NCBI GenBank assembly: GCA_010015675.1
Contig: ML976983.1
Location: forward strand, 962,662 to 1,026,661
Direction of reading: 5' to 3'
DNA length: 64,000 nt
Source: Byssothecium circinans
Lineage: Eukaryota; Ascomycota; Dothideomycetes; Pleosporales; Massarinaceae
Position 1 is the first letter of the stretch, and each line of letters opens with the position of its first letter. Under the pieces are notes generated by a model that saw nothing but the letters and a program-made list of their open reading frames with translations, ran no database searches and was not told where the DNA came from. A program made the position numbers and the translations under genes. This document shows positions 11,245 through 22,291 of the stretch, in pieces.

Positions 11245-12582
11245 TTAAAAGTTTTGAGCGATACCGCTGTTTCCTTGCTGTGGGAAGACGGACGGGCTCT
11301 CGATCCTAGTGTTCCGGCGTGCTGACACATCTCGTATGATAGGTTGTGGTGGTGGTCCATATCCGTTGGGATCGTATGGACTGGCGTGGTAGTAGCCTTG
11401 GTTATTGTCGCCGTAGCGGTCTTGTTGGTTATTGGCGGGCAGCGGATATTCGCCCGAGTTGTCCGATCGGTCGGCGGCAGAGTAAGATGAGGAGGCGTTG
11501 GATGGGCCGCGATGCACGCCGTCCTGGTTCTGGTTGGCATTGGGAACAGCAGCGAGGGTACCTATGCCATCCAATTCCAAAGTTTCCCGACGGCCGTTGA
11601 CTAGAGGATCGCCCGAATGAGTCTCGGAGTAGCCTTGGGTGGGCGAGTTTGGACTTTGGTAGCCTCCCGGGTTGCTGTTGCTATCAGAGTAGGTCAAGCC
11701 GCTCGTCAGGGTGGCAGATGCTTTGCGGTTTGAGGAGGTGGTCGTATTGCCCCACCCTCGGTATCCGCTCTGGTCTTCAGCCATCTCGGACTGCATGCCG
11801 ACAGCGGGCAGGGTGGGGTCGTGGTTGGGGTTGAAGCCATACTCTTCGACTTCCTTTCGGCGTGCATCCTCGGCGTTCTTCTTTGCCTTGCGCCGTCTCC
11901 ATAGCACGATACCGCCAATAAGAAGTAGAGCTACAACAACGACAGGAACCACTACAGCAATTGCCGTCTTTCCGCCGGTGGATAGGCCGCCATCTGACCC
12001 GTCACCTTTGGGGTTCTGCAGACCAGGGGCGGACGTATCGGTTGGTGGGGGGGATGATTGGCCTGCATTCGAAGTTGGGTTGTTGTTGGTTGTTCGGGTA
12101 ACAACAACGGTCGAAGGCGTGGCTGGCCCACCGTTGGCGGGAGAGATGGTCGTTATCGATGTGGAGGTCTCGGTCGAGGGTGTCGGCGTAGGCGCAGTAG
12201 TGGTCGATTGGGCTGACGGCGGTGGCGGCTGCGATTGCGATTGCGATGATGGCGGCGGTGCGCTGCTCGATGGGGCGGACGAGGGCGGCGGCGCGGGAGT
12301 GCTGCTGGGCGGGAGGTTTACAGGCGTCGACGGGCCTGCCGAGGTTGGGGGAGCGGCTGAAGAGGACGGCGGTGTTAGAGATGATTGTTGAGATGGGGTT
12401 TGCGTGGGCGAGGCCGGCGACGCAGTGGTCGGCGCGGGTGCTGTGGGAGATTCGGTTGGACGAGATTCAGAAGGCTGCGAAGCGGAAGAGGAAGCGGGAG
12501 GGGAAGAGGCAGGGAGAGGTGGAATGAGAGAAGAAGACTCAGAAGCAACGAGAGGGGACTGACTGGCTGTGGTGTTGCTCAT
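11245..12582 (-). CDS. Mucin-like single-pass membrane protein
   Basis: Uninterrupted 445-residue frame. Residues 1 to about 200 are almost only Ser, Thr, Pro, Ala and Gln, as expected of a heavily O-glycosylated extracellular stalk. A single hydrophobic segment, AIAVVVPVVVVALLLIGGIV (about residues 207-227), is followed by a basic stop-transfer cluster, RRRKAKK. The cytoplasmic tail of about 210 residues is rich in Asn, Gln, Gly and Tyr and ends in FPQQGNSGIAQNF. This plan matches fungal wall-stress sensors and related mucins (Wsc/Mid2-type topology), but there is no WSC cysteine domain and no cleavable signal peptide, so a reverse signal-anchor is more likely. The role as a wall sensor is an inference. 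The start is the first Met of the frame. Confidence 0.75.
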   Translation of the reverse strand: MSNTTASQSPLVASESSSLIPPLPASSPPASSSASQPSESRPTESPTAPAPTTASPASPTQTPSQQSSLTPPSSSAAPPTSAGPSTPVNLPPSSTPAPPPSSAPSSSAPPPSSQSQSQPPPPSAQSTTTAPTPTPSTETSTSITTISPANGGPATPSTVVVTRTTNNNPTSNAGQSSPPPTDTSAPGLQNPKGDGSDGGLSTGGKTAIAVVVPVVVVALLLIGGIVLWRRRKAKKNAEDARRKEVEEYGFNPNHDPTLPAVGMQSEMAEDQSGYRGWGNTTTSSNRKASATLTSGLTYSDSNSNPGGYQSPNSPTQGYSETHSGDPLVNGRRETLELDGIGTLAAVPNANQNQDGVHRGPSNASSSYSAADRSDNSGEYPLPANNQQDRYGDNNQGYYHASPYDPNGYGPPPQPIIRDVSARRNTRIESPSVFPQQGNSGIAQNF

Positions 12583-14168
12583 GGTTGAAGTCGAAAAAGA
12601 CCTTCAAGCAGACAGAAAAATAGTTGAGGTCGGAGGAGGGCTTCGCGCCGGTGGCTCACTCGGGCCTGAAGACAAGACGGCTGTGAAACGCGCAGCTCCT
12701 TGGGACCCCGATCGCGATGAGGATCAGCAGAATGGAACTCCGTGGAGCGACAAGACTCGACGGGCTGAATAGTGCGGGAGCAGCAGCGGCGCTGTGTGGT
12801 TGAGGAGGTAGTGCAGAGGAGCAAAGATCGAGGACAGTGGACGTGTTAATCACTCGGGGTGCCGCTCTGGGACAAGCGAGCCACCAACCCCCAGTGCTAG
12901 CAACGGCAAATTAAGGCACGCAAACTCGATCAACTGTCTCTCGACGACGCTGCGGCAATGGAAGATGGAAAATATGGGGACAGGCCGGGCCTATCTTAAC
13001 GCACATGCTTCCAATCCTCAGCCGCTGGCCAACGCATCTCGCCTCCGAACAAGAATTGGAAACCTTGGAAAGCGGAGGCCCTGCGTCAATTCCGCCCCGA
13101 TACGCTCTAGTCAAGGCTCTGTTTTGGGCAGCTCGACGCCTCCAATCCAGCGCTACGCCCGCTACCTATGCGCGCGCACCAAGCGATGGACAGGACGGGA
13201 TGCCAGTGGCTGAGCCGCTCTCCCCATCTCAGCCTTCTCGAACATTGCACGTTCAGTGCTGCTTCCGAATCGAAGCCGAAAACATCTCAACCATGCGCTG
13301 CCGTAGCACAACCGCACGCTGTGGGAGATGAAATTGTTGAATTGCATCATTATTGACATGCCCGTTCTCTTCTCCACCGCACCCCCTGCGTCTGCGTCAT
13401 CGAGTTAATTATCTGCCCGCCAGCGCCGACATGATTGGCTGCGCTGGCAATATTGCAACTTGCGGCCTTAGCGGCCATTGGCAGGTTACATGCACCGAGG
13501 CCTGGTTTCGTGATGAAAATCGATAATAATGCTGATGGTCAGCAATGGATATACTCCGTATTGTTCTATCGCCGCTGATAAGGCGAGCTACCGTGGTAGA
13601 TGTTGAAAATATATATCCACTGAACAGAGGGTCCGTGGACATGAATGATGAGGCTCCCCGTATCGTACTATTGAGAGGCGTCTTAAGCGTGTAATTGAAC
13701 TTGCCTGCAATGCTCCCATGACGCCAGCATTAATAGCAACATACGAACTTTTCATGAACATCTAGAGACCAAGATCGGCATCGGATAACATGTGAATTAG
13801 CTATCAGCGCTCTCGCGTAGCAGAAAAGCAGAATAGAACCCAGCTAACTGACCTCACTCTCGCAGTAGCAAGAGCTCGTCCTCTAAGCGATGTATCAGGC
13901 GCTGTATCCCTCTTGGATATCCTATTTTCGCCGCTATGCGAGAGCCGTGGTCCAAAGACTCGGCACGAAGCTGAGCGAGCATTACATACTCCGCGCACGG
14001 GTGGAATTGGGATCACCTTTTTTGCCACCCGCGCTCTAATTCATTATTGCATGCCACTAATTAAATTAATCCGTAGGACCTTATTAGTTCGCAAGGGATG
14101 CAATTTCCACGTGACTGGAATTCATCTGGCTGCCCTACATGTATGGTACCACCTATTAACATAGTCTA
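12583..14168. other. Intergenic, no gene seen
   Basis: Contains the promoter and 5' leader of the mucin-like gene. Frames such as 13005-13331 and 13913-14164 have no domain and no supported splicing. Nothing else recognised. Confidence 0.5.
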
Positions 14169-15154
14169 TCAAATCAACCCAGGCACGACGGCCTTCCTTG
14201 CCCCCACCTTCTCCTTCCCAAACTTCTTCTCATACCATCTCTTCCCCTGCAGCGCCCTCGGCAACATCGTACTAATCTCATTGATCAAAAACGTCCTCGC
14301 AGGCCTACACCCCCAACCGCCCACCATCCAGTACCCGGCCCACTCAATCCACTCGCAAAAGTAATGCGCATATAGCACATATCCAAACAGCCCGTTCTTC
14401 GGCAGCATGTACACTTTATCCACGCCCTCGATCGGCTTCCCCAGCTTCTCTGCCTCGGCGCGTTGTTTACGCTCGGCAGAGCGGCGGATCTCGCGCAAGT
14501 CGTCGTCGTGGAATATGTTGCCTAGCAAGCCCCAGGCCCAAATCACGAGCCCGATTTCCATGGTCATGTAGCGTCCGGCCCAGTCGGAGTCGGTGGTTGG
14601 GCCGTAGCCGGCGAGCCAGCCTGCGATGGAGATCGAGTTGAGGACTTGGAAGGCGAAGGCCAAGAGCCAGACGAACGGGGACATGGGCGACATGCTAGGA
14701 TTGAGGAAGAGGGGGGAGAGGACGGCGCGGTAGATGTAGTGGATGACCTGATACTATTGTTAGTTTTGAATATGCCTTGTAGTGGGTTCATTGAACATAC
14801 GAAGCAGCCAGCCATTGTCCAGTTACCCCAGGGCAAGGACTCAATACCTAACTCCCTAGGCAATGTGCTCATAATGTACATCAGTGTGACGAAGCCGGCT
14901 GACTCCATCGTGAACCACCCCCATTTGCCCGAGATGTTGAAGCGCGAGTCGTTTGACGTTTTGCCTTGCGGATACCAGTCTATTAGCCATTGGAAAGCGG
15001 TAACCTATATACAGTCGCAGTCAGTTTCAAATTTCCAAAAGAAGTACATCCGATGCATGGAGTTTGTACGTACCACAGGGAAGAAGCTGAACAGCGTGCA
15101 GGCCCACTCCCACGTCCCGCGCGACGGCGGTAGCACGCCTGGTATTATGGCCAT
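14169..15154 (-). CDS. 3-oxo-5-alpha-steroid 4-dehydrogenase family membrane enzyme
   Basis: Three exons on the minus strand, 15154-15074, 15004-14801 and 14747-14169, give 287 residues. The splices restore FPVVTAFQWLIDWYPQGKTS and then CFVIHYIYRAVLSPLF, typical of the family. Several membrane helices are visible. The C-terminal catalytic domain (PF02544 type) shows GPTTDSDW, GLLGNIFHDDDLR, LFGYVLYAHYFCEWIEWAGY and a final HxWY-like stretch, GKRWYEKKFGKEK. Members reduce C4-C5 or related double bonds of steroids and polyprenols with NADPH in the ER. The actual substrate in this fungus is unknown. The start ATG at 15154 directly precedes conserved family sequence. Confidence 0.88.
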
Positions 15155-15623
15155 TTATGAACGCAGTCGTATCTGAAATATTAGTCCTGGATGAAGACAG
15201 GTGGATCGCACTGTGGTGTTGAGATGCCGTTGCCGGCACCGCTCTAGTTGATGCATACATGTCGACGGACTCATGAGGTCATAACAAACTTTGTGCGCCA
15301 AGTTATTGCTCTTTAGGGAAGTGCATCCCAAAAACCGCGAGAACATAATTTCACTAGCTAGCTTCACTTCAGAGAGGGAAGCACAGAATGAGGGTAGTCT
15401 CTCATGACGGGAGGAAGGCAAAGGCGAGGACAAAATTGTTTTAGGAGTAAGAGAATGATCATCACCCCTCAACGCCAACACCTGTGCCGCATTAGGTAAG
15501 CAGGAAAGGATACCCCAATGGGAAACAGTCCCAGACTGACAAGCATAGCTACTTGCACACTGTATACCGGAAAAAAGTATCGTCTTCAGAGATAACAAAA
15601 CCCGCATCCAGAATTTCGTACTT
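15155..15623. other. Intergenic between two minus-strand genes
   Basis: Contains the promoter of the reductase gene at 15154 and the 3' end of the kinase gene at 15624. No other feature seen. Confidence 0.5.
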
Positions 15624-16440
15624 TCACCATTTATCCGACCTCTCATCCTTCCCATCCCCAACGCCCTGTTTCTCCGGTGCCCAGCTATCATCATCCTTGC
15701 TCTGCACCACCTCATGCACCTCCAGTCTATTCTCCAAAATCTCCCTCCCATTCACAAGATCATTCTCATCCGCCCTCTTCCCCGCATCCTCTTCATCTTT
15801 CGCAATCCCAGCCTTGACATGTCGGTAGATGAGTCGATTTCTCGCAACGTGAAAGTCGACTTCTACAAACCATAGCTCGTCCATTAACTCTGCGGCTTCT
15901 TTCCACGGCGTCTTGTTGAGAGACAAATAGTTCCCTTCGAAAATCACAAGTCGGACTGATGACCTTATCGCGATGTCGTCGGCGATCGGGTCTTTGATAG
16001 CATGGTCGAAGCTCGGTGCATAGAGCGTCTGTGTCTCGGGACATATCGGTTCCCGCAGTTTCTTCACGAGGGTGAGGAAGGAGTCGCCGTCAAAGGTGAA
16101 TGCTGCGCCTCTTCGGGCATGTGCGGAGATCGGGTCGGGCATGGCGTCAAGCTGACTTCGGGAGAGATGGTATCCGTCCATGGGGATGAAAGCGGACAGA
16201 GGGCTGCTGGAAGATGTGCTCGGGGATTGTTTGGCGTGGAGTTCATTGAGGCGGTTGGATACTATGGCGGCTAGGGTCGTCTTGCCTGATCCGGGGATGC
16301 CAGATACGGCGATCAGGTACCGTTTGGAGAGAGAGACATTTTGGAAGTTTTCTGGTGTAGATGTTAGCGTTTGCTATCATGGTAGGGGGATATGACTTAC
16401 CCCATGTTTGCGCGACTAATCGATCGACTTGCTCTTCCAT
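15624..16440 (-). CDS. P-loop kinase of the uridine/nicotinamide-riboside kinase type (YFH7-like)
   Basis: Exons 16440-16401 and 16351-15624 give 255 residues. The intron after MEEQVDRLVAQTW splits the codon for Glu14. A Walker A motif, GIPGSGKT, lies at residues 31-38. It is followed by FIPMDGYHLSR and DPISAHARRGAAFTFDGDSF, hallmarks of the fungal YFH7 / bacterial PRK09270 branch of the phosphoribulokinase-uridine kinase family. VRLVIFEGNYLSL is the Walker B-like strand, and RHVKAGIAKDEEDA the lid region. These proteins are ATP-dependent kinases of unproven substrate. Length fits the family. It is a head-to-tail neighbour of the reductase gene without obvious functional link. Confidence 0.88.
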
Positions 16441-17081
16441 CTCTGAAGAAATATTGGAATTTTAGTGTAAGCTATGAACAGCAATGTGGTGATGTGCTTC
16501 GATTCGGGAATAGATTGAAGGCGAGTAGCCTACTTTTCGATCGCAGCAACTGATGTAGAGATAATCATACACCTTGCTTTTGCATCTCAAATCGCCCCGG
16601 ATTGTAGATCAGGAATTGTGGCACCTTATTGTTGAACAGTGACGTCGACTCGCGGGGGAACCCACTGCACGTGACCATCAGTGGACGATACTGCGTAAAA
16701 CCGTTGCATACACTATCGCGAGTATGCCATTCGCAGCCCTTCTCTTATCTGCGTGAAAGACTCTGGAGTCTAACAAGTTGATCATGGGAAAGTAAGACTG
16801 CTGCGGGTAGGCTCAGGCCAACCAATAGAAACCCACGCCCGCTCCGCACCAGCACCCCTGAACCATCGCATCTCCCCAAAGCCTCATCAGCAAACACTGC
16901 CCGATTGCAACCGTGTCCAACACAAGCTGTTAATAAATGGCACCCTGACGCACAAAAAGGCCATGCGGAAATCTGCCCTCCACACGCCCCACCCTGCCAA
17001 TTAACCGGCATCTCCAACCCACCCACCGCAACGACGGACAAGATCGGACGCGCTAAATCGGCAGCTTGACGCGACGCAAGC
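16441..17081. other. Divergent intergenic region
   Basis: Shared 641-base upstream region of the minus-strand kinase (start 16440) and the plus-strand glucosidase (start 17082). Both promoters must lie here; no specific element was recognised. Confidence 0.5.
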
Positions 17082-19911
17082 ATGCAGCTTCCCACCTCTC
17101 TCCTCTACACCATCCTCACGTTGCTGCCGCCTGCTATTGTAACAGCCAGCAATGGCACTGCCACCGCGGATAATGTGTCCCTGCTATGGGGCCCGTACAG
17201 GCCGAATCTGTACTTGGGCATCAGACCGCGGGTGCCGGATAGTCTGCTCATGGGGTTGATGTGGGGGAAACTCACGGGCGGAGAACAAGGTGCGCAGGGA
17301 GCGCTAAAAATGTGGAGAGTGTATCTGTCTAATGAGGGTAGATTTGCGGCATACGTGCGACGCCTCCGATGGCATGGCTAGTTACGGCTGGTCTGCATAC
17401 AACACTCGGCGCGGGGGCCTTCAGACGATAGAGGATAAAGGGAACAGCATAGACATCACGACGTCGTTTGTGAAGAAGACGGAGGGACCGGGTTCGGGCA
17501 ATTGGGCGCTGCGCGTGTCGGGGGTTCCGAGGAAGAATGCAAGGGCGGGATCGAAGACGCGGGTTGTCTTCTACGTTGCGATGGAGGCCATGGATAAGTG
17601 TAAAGAGTGTAGGTTGGAGTCTTCGGCGATACAGCAGGGACAAGGTGGCGAGCAGTATGTCGAGACGGTGAATATACATTCGGAACATCCTGTGCTGGGA
17701 ACCTCGGAGATTCGCATACCGAGACCGTACGATGTCGATGGGAATGGGAAGCCTGGGGATACGGCGGTGAAGAGCATGAAGGTGGCGGAGGGCTTGCAGT
17801 GGAACGCAAAATGTGAGTGCGGTCGTGGTAGCTTCAGCGCGCACCAGTTCGAAAGTCGCTCAATGCTATGCATATATCGAGCTTCGCCGAGTGCTGGCAG
17901 ACTTTTGACACTTGGCTGTTCAATGACGCCCACATCGAGAACCTGTCTTGTACCTGCAGAGACTAATCATGCATGTGGGAGAAGCTCTCTTCATAGATGC
18001 TCTTAATCAGGCGAACAATGTCTTACCGAACCAGCCTGGCCCGGGCAACATGCACTTTGTGCAATTGATCTTTCCAGATAGTTTTGAGGTACGGTCTGAA
18101 GAACTGAGTTGTGGTTAGATGCTAACAGAACGTAGTTCGATATCTTGTACTCCTCATCAGCGGCGACAACGGCGATGACGTGTACGTTCCCATCACAAAA
18201 CGTATCGGCTCACTGCTAATTCTTCACAGCTACTGATCTCACTAAGGAGTTGAACAACACAGTGGATGCATTTCATTCCAAGTTCGCCTCCGTATTTGTC
18301 CCCCGACCACCATTTGGAACAGAAGCCTACGCATCATTCGGGAAAACTCTCCTCTCCAACCTGCAGAGTGGCTTAGGCTATTTTACCGGCAACGTCACAG
18401 TGGATATGACTAAGAATCACGCAGTCGATGAAACGACTCCGCGGTTCTGGGAGAAAGCCGCAGTGGCTCGCGAAGGCATCACACCTGAGACTAGGGGTCC
18501 CTACGAGCTCTTCAGCCATGTACCCTCCCGGTCGTTCTTTCCGCGAGGCTTTCTTTGGGACGAAGGGTTTCACCTTATTCCAGTGCTAGATTGGGATGCT
18601 GATCTTGCATTAGAGGTGGTCCGCAGCTGGCTATCGTTCGTCGACGATGAAGGATGGATCGCGAGGGAGCAAATCTTGGGTGATGAGACGAGGTCGAAAG
18701 TTCCCAAAAAGTTCGTTGTTCAGTATCCGAATATTGCAAATCCTCCCACGCTGTTTTGGATCGTCTCCAAGTTTGTCGATGTGTTGCAAGGGAATGCAGA
18801 GTACGCCGGGCACAAAACGATCTTTTTGGGCCAGAAAGAGAAGGGACAAGAGTTGATTGCTGAACTATACCCCAAAATGAAGCGACATTACGAATGGTGG
18901 AGAAAATCGCAAGCCGGTGACGTTGAAGCGCACTCGCGACCGCGTGTAAACCTCGATGAGGGATACAGATGGCGAGGCCGCATCCCCGATGTCAATCTCG
19001 CAAGCGGACTCGACGACTACCCTCGTCCCGAGCCCCCCAGCATTTCCGAACTACACGTCGACGCGCTCTCCTGGGTCGGCGTCATGGCCGAAACAATGGC
19101 CAAGCTCGCCCGCTACACCAACAACGAACCCGACATCTTCACATTCCAAGCCCAACTACGCAACATCCGCTCCAACCTCGACGCCCTCCACTGGTCCGAA
19201 AGCGACAAAATGTACTGCGACACCCACGTTTCGGACGACAAACACACCTTTTTCTGTCCCAAAGGCTACGTCTCGCTCTTCCCGTTCCTCACCGGCTTCC
19301 TCGGCCCCGAACATATCCACCTCAACGCCACCCTCGACATCATCCGCGACCCCAAACATCTCTGGACCGACTTCGGCGTCCGCAGCCTCAGTCCCGAAAG
19401 CCCAAAGTATAATTCCGGTGAAAATTACTGGCTCAGCCCCGTCTGGATCAATATCAACTACCTCATCATCGAGCGCCTCCTCGACCTCGCCCAGCGCGAG
19501 GGTCCCCTCCAACAACGCGCTCGCGAAATCTACATCGAGCTCCGCGCCAACGTCGTCAACACTGTCTATAAATCCTTCATCGACACGGGCTTCGCGTGGG
19601 AGCAATACGACGCTGCCACGGGAAAGGGGCAGCGCACGCAGGGTTTCACGGGATGGACGGCGCTGGTGGTCAAGATCATGGCGTTTCCGGATCTGGATAT
19701 CAAGGCTGGGTTCGGCAGTGGGAGTTGGTCTGCGGGGCATTTTGGGAAAGAGGGCGTTAAGGGGAGTATTGGGTGGGCGGTGCATGAGGTTGAGGAGCAA
19801 GGGACGTGGGGGATGGGCGGGGTTTTGTTTGCGGTTGCAGCGATGGGGTTTCTGTATGTGACGAGGAGGCGGTTTGTGGGGTGTTTGAGGCGGTGGAAGA
19901 GGGCTGTTTAG
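17082..19911 (+). CDS. CWH41: Mannosyl-oligosaccharide glucosidase (processing alpha-glucosidase I, GH63)
   Basis: Five exons, 17082-17289, 17342-17812, 17997-18088, 18136-18181 and 18230-19911, give 832 residues, close to the yeast enzyme. It removes the outermost glucose from Glc3Man9GlcNAc2 on new glycoproteins in the ER lumen. Residues about 5-23 are a signal peptide or anchor. Family blocks: LWGPYRPNLYLGIRPR, LRHTCDASDGMASYGW, SFFPRGFLWDEGFHL, ELHVDALSWVG and SGENYWLSPVWININY. Asp550 (HVDAL) and Glu730 (AWEQYD) sit where the acid and base of GH63 are expected. The third-exon acceptor (TTCATAG at 17991-17996, with CTAAT upstream) is the one that keeps the frame. A hydrophobic C-terminal segment (about 800-822) is followed by a basic tail. 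Confidence 0.92.
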
Positions 19912-20010
19912 GTGATTGTGGGATGGGTGGTTGAAAGCCATGTGTGTTTGGCGTTGTAGGTGGATGTGGGGCATGGAGTAAGTGAATGTATTGCATCGCG
20001 TGGTGGAGGG

Positions 20011-20050
<40 letters not shown>

Positions 20051-21854
20051 GCCATCGTTGCTGTGTTTATACCTTGTAATTGTATACGCCTGAGACCAAT
20101 CTATCTATATAGTCGATTTCTTTTCTTTTTATCAATGCTTTTTCAATTCAGTATCGAGCAAGAGTCAGCCCGAGCAGTCTCCATACGACCTGCAGAAATG
20201 GTTTTCGTCTGTTCACGCATTGGACGGGCAGGGAACCTCATTCAACGCTCTCGGTGAGGGCTTTAGTAACAGTAACCACGTTTTAGATAAGAGGTAGGAT
20301 GTGCTTGTGAACGACCTCCTCCGCCACTGGATCATGTACTGAGGTTACAGCGACTTTTTCATACCGGAATATTTGTTTGTGTGGAGAAGGGTTTGCGGGA
20401 CATGGTCGTATTGGGGGCGATTTTTAGAGAGGACGAGAGACCGAACGCCATGTCCTTATAACGACGAAATTTCCAGCCGGGAAGGAAGGGAGGAGACGAC
20501 AGATATTCCACGTGATGTGCACTGATTTTTTTTTTTTGAGAGAATGTGATTTTTGAGTTAGGATCGCAGATGATGTTGAAGGTGTTGATGATCTTCCGAA
20601 GGGAGGAGGGGACGAGGAGAGGAGGACATGCAGTGGATAAAATTCGTCTTTTGGAGGACGGGCGAGCGGGGAGCACATGTGTTGGTATACAGCCTCTTTT
20701 GGAGGATGGGAGAAAGGGGGCGCGAGGTGCCCCGGTCATGTCTTGCTCCGTTTATCCTTTTTAGTAGGGAGGAGGGTGAGGGTGCAAGCACCAGTGAGTG
20801 CTAAACGGGTGCAGTCATTCTTCTTTCGGAGTTCAAAATTTGATGGGTTGTCAAGAAGGAGCAATCATCACCACTAGTACTCATGTGAGTACAGTAGGGT
20901 ATCAACACAAGGAAAAAACACGATAAGGATAAGGCGCACCGGCCTCGGAACTCGAACGACTTCGGATGAACGATGACGTAAGCGGAGCGGATTAACCTGC
21001 ATCCGAATTTGATGGGTTGTAATATCTGTGCAGTTGAGGGTTGCAGAGCCAGCGAGTGGGCGATCGAGGGAAGAAGGAGGGAGACGACCATGAGCCAAAA
21101 TTCCCTGAAGTTTTTATCCAGGGGGGAGAAGGGAGAAGGCTTCCAAGTCACATGGAAGGAGACTAGGTGTATTTTATTTTGTGGTTTGAGCGCTCGAGGG
21201 CGAAGAGAGAAAGAGAAAAGGCGGAGAGAGCGAGGAAACATCATCTTTTCGGATGGCCTTTTTGGTTTCTGGGATGGGGGTTCAAAGTCCATGGGGCAAT
21301 TCTGTTGGGGTCTTTCGTTGGATGAGGATCGAAGTAGAGTGGAAGAGAGAGGCGAAAAACACCATCATCCAGACGTGTCATTGTTTTTAGTCGCGGACAA
21401 GAATTTTATGGAGAAAAAAAGGAAGGTCAAGGAGGAGAACGGTAAATAGGTCACTCATGTAACCTTTTTATAGTAACTCTCAAACAGTGAGACGTAGGTA
21501 TTAAAGGGAAGATATTTCAGCTATAGAGCTTCTCCAGCGCAACTCCCACCGACCAGAATCTAAGATAGGGCTTGTGTCGTGCACTGCTTAATCTCAACTC
21601 CGAAATGTTCTTCGATAAATGGGGGGTGCGGTGATGGTGGGCGCCGGCATCATGATAGCGGGCAATAAGTTCCCCTGTCCGGTCATGATAGTGGCTGTCT
21701 GTAAAGTATTCAAGTGTATTGGAGGGCATGTCCCGCCACCCCTCCCGCCACCCCCCAAAAAAAAAAAAAAAGAAACCTCCAAACGCATAACCGTGAAGAC
21801 AATTCCATGGAAAGGGGAACGAGGTAGGGAAGACTGGGAGGGTAGCATAAGCTA
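19912..21854. other. Intergenic, repeat-like, no gene recognised
   Basis: Purine-rich plus strand with a CAT microsatellite, a T10 run near 20527 and an A15 run near 21758. The phrase TTTGATGGGTTGT occurs twice (near 20845 and 21008). Open frames on both strands (for example 20801-21292 minus and 21009-21449 plus) overlap each other and have no domain. Decayed repeat sequence is possible. Confidence 0.4.
20011..20050. repeat. Trinucleotide microsatellite (CAT)13
   Basis: Thirteen perfect CAT units about 100 bases downstream of the glucosidase stop codon, in its probable 3' UTR. The runs of Met or Ile in overlapping frames are products of this repeat, not genes. Confidence 0.95.
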
Positions 21855-22291
21855 ATACTCATCTGGATACTGCTCGTTGTACGCCTCGACATCGCTGTGC
21901 ATGCTTGGGAATCCAACTTCGTGTCCATTCGCGGAAGAGGGAGCATGGCTGTTGTTGAGCTCCGGTTCATGGCGGTTGGCATTGTTGTCGTTGCTGGTAC
22001 GAGAGGGAGTCGACCGGTGCATACCATGGTAGTCGTGCTCTCGCCGTGAATACCATGGACCTTTATTGTTCAACGAGTCTCGTTGACAAAGTTATCGAGA
22101 TGTTCGTACGGACGAGAACAGAGTTTGCCCCTGCGATCGGACATCTCCTCGACCGGGAGTGGCAGGCGTTGGTTTATTGAACGGGACGTGATTCGGCAGA
22201 AGAGGTCGTGGCGGAAGGGGGGATGGTTGAAGACCGGCCTGAGCGCTGATAGATTCTTCCGATATACTGGTGTCTGCATCTTTAATATCGA
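21855..22291 (-). other. Coding-like tail of the doubtful gene at 22292-23178
   Basis: Two minus-strand frames, 22295-22092 and 22073-21855, encode polar, Ser, Pro, Asn and His-rich sequence with a natural-looking end (SDVEAYNEQYPDEY). The first could be joined to the upstream gene by an intron with a GTGAAG donor near 22457 and a CTAAG acceptor near 22336, giving ...LLTVEA-STWAFSPPRAMIDI. I could not find an intron of acceptable length linking the two frames, so either splicing is unusual or a frameshift has occurred. Confidence 0.25.

Noticed and set aside
11711..12391. 226-aa plus-strand frame over the mucin-like gene
   Set aside because: Antisense shadow of a Ser/Thr/Pro-rich coding region; low-complexity Val/Gly/Ala sequence with no domain.
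17934..17996. Earlier acceptors (for example after CCTGCAG at 17957) for glucosidase intron 2
   Set aside because: They put a stop in frame directly; the acceptor at 17996 keeps the frame, has a CTAAT branch site and yields conserved sequence.
18956..20055. Long open frames of 301 aa (plus) and 299 aa (minus) over the glucosidase gene
   Set aside because: They lie across the GH63 coding exon in other frames; composition is Ser/Pro or His/Pro-rich from codon bias, and the minus-strand one starts in the CAT microsatellite (poly-Met).
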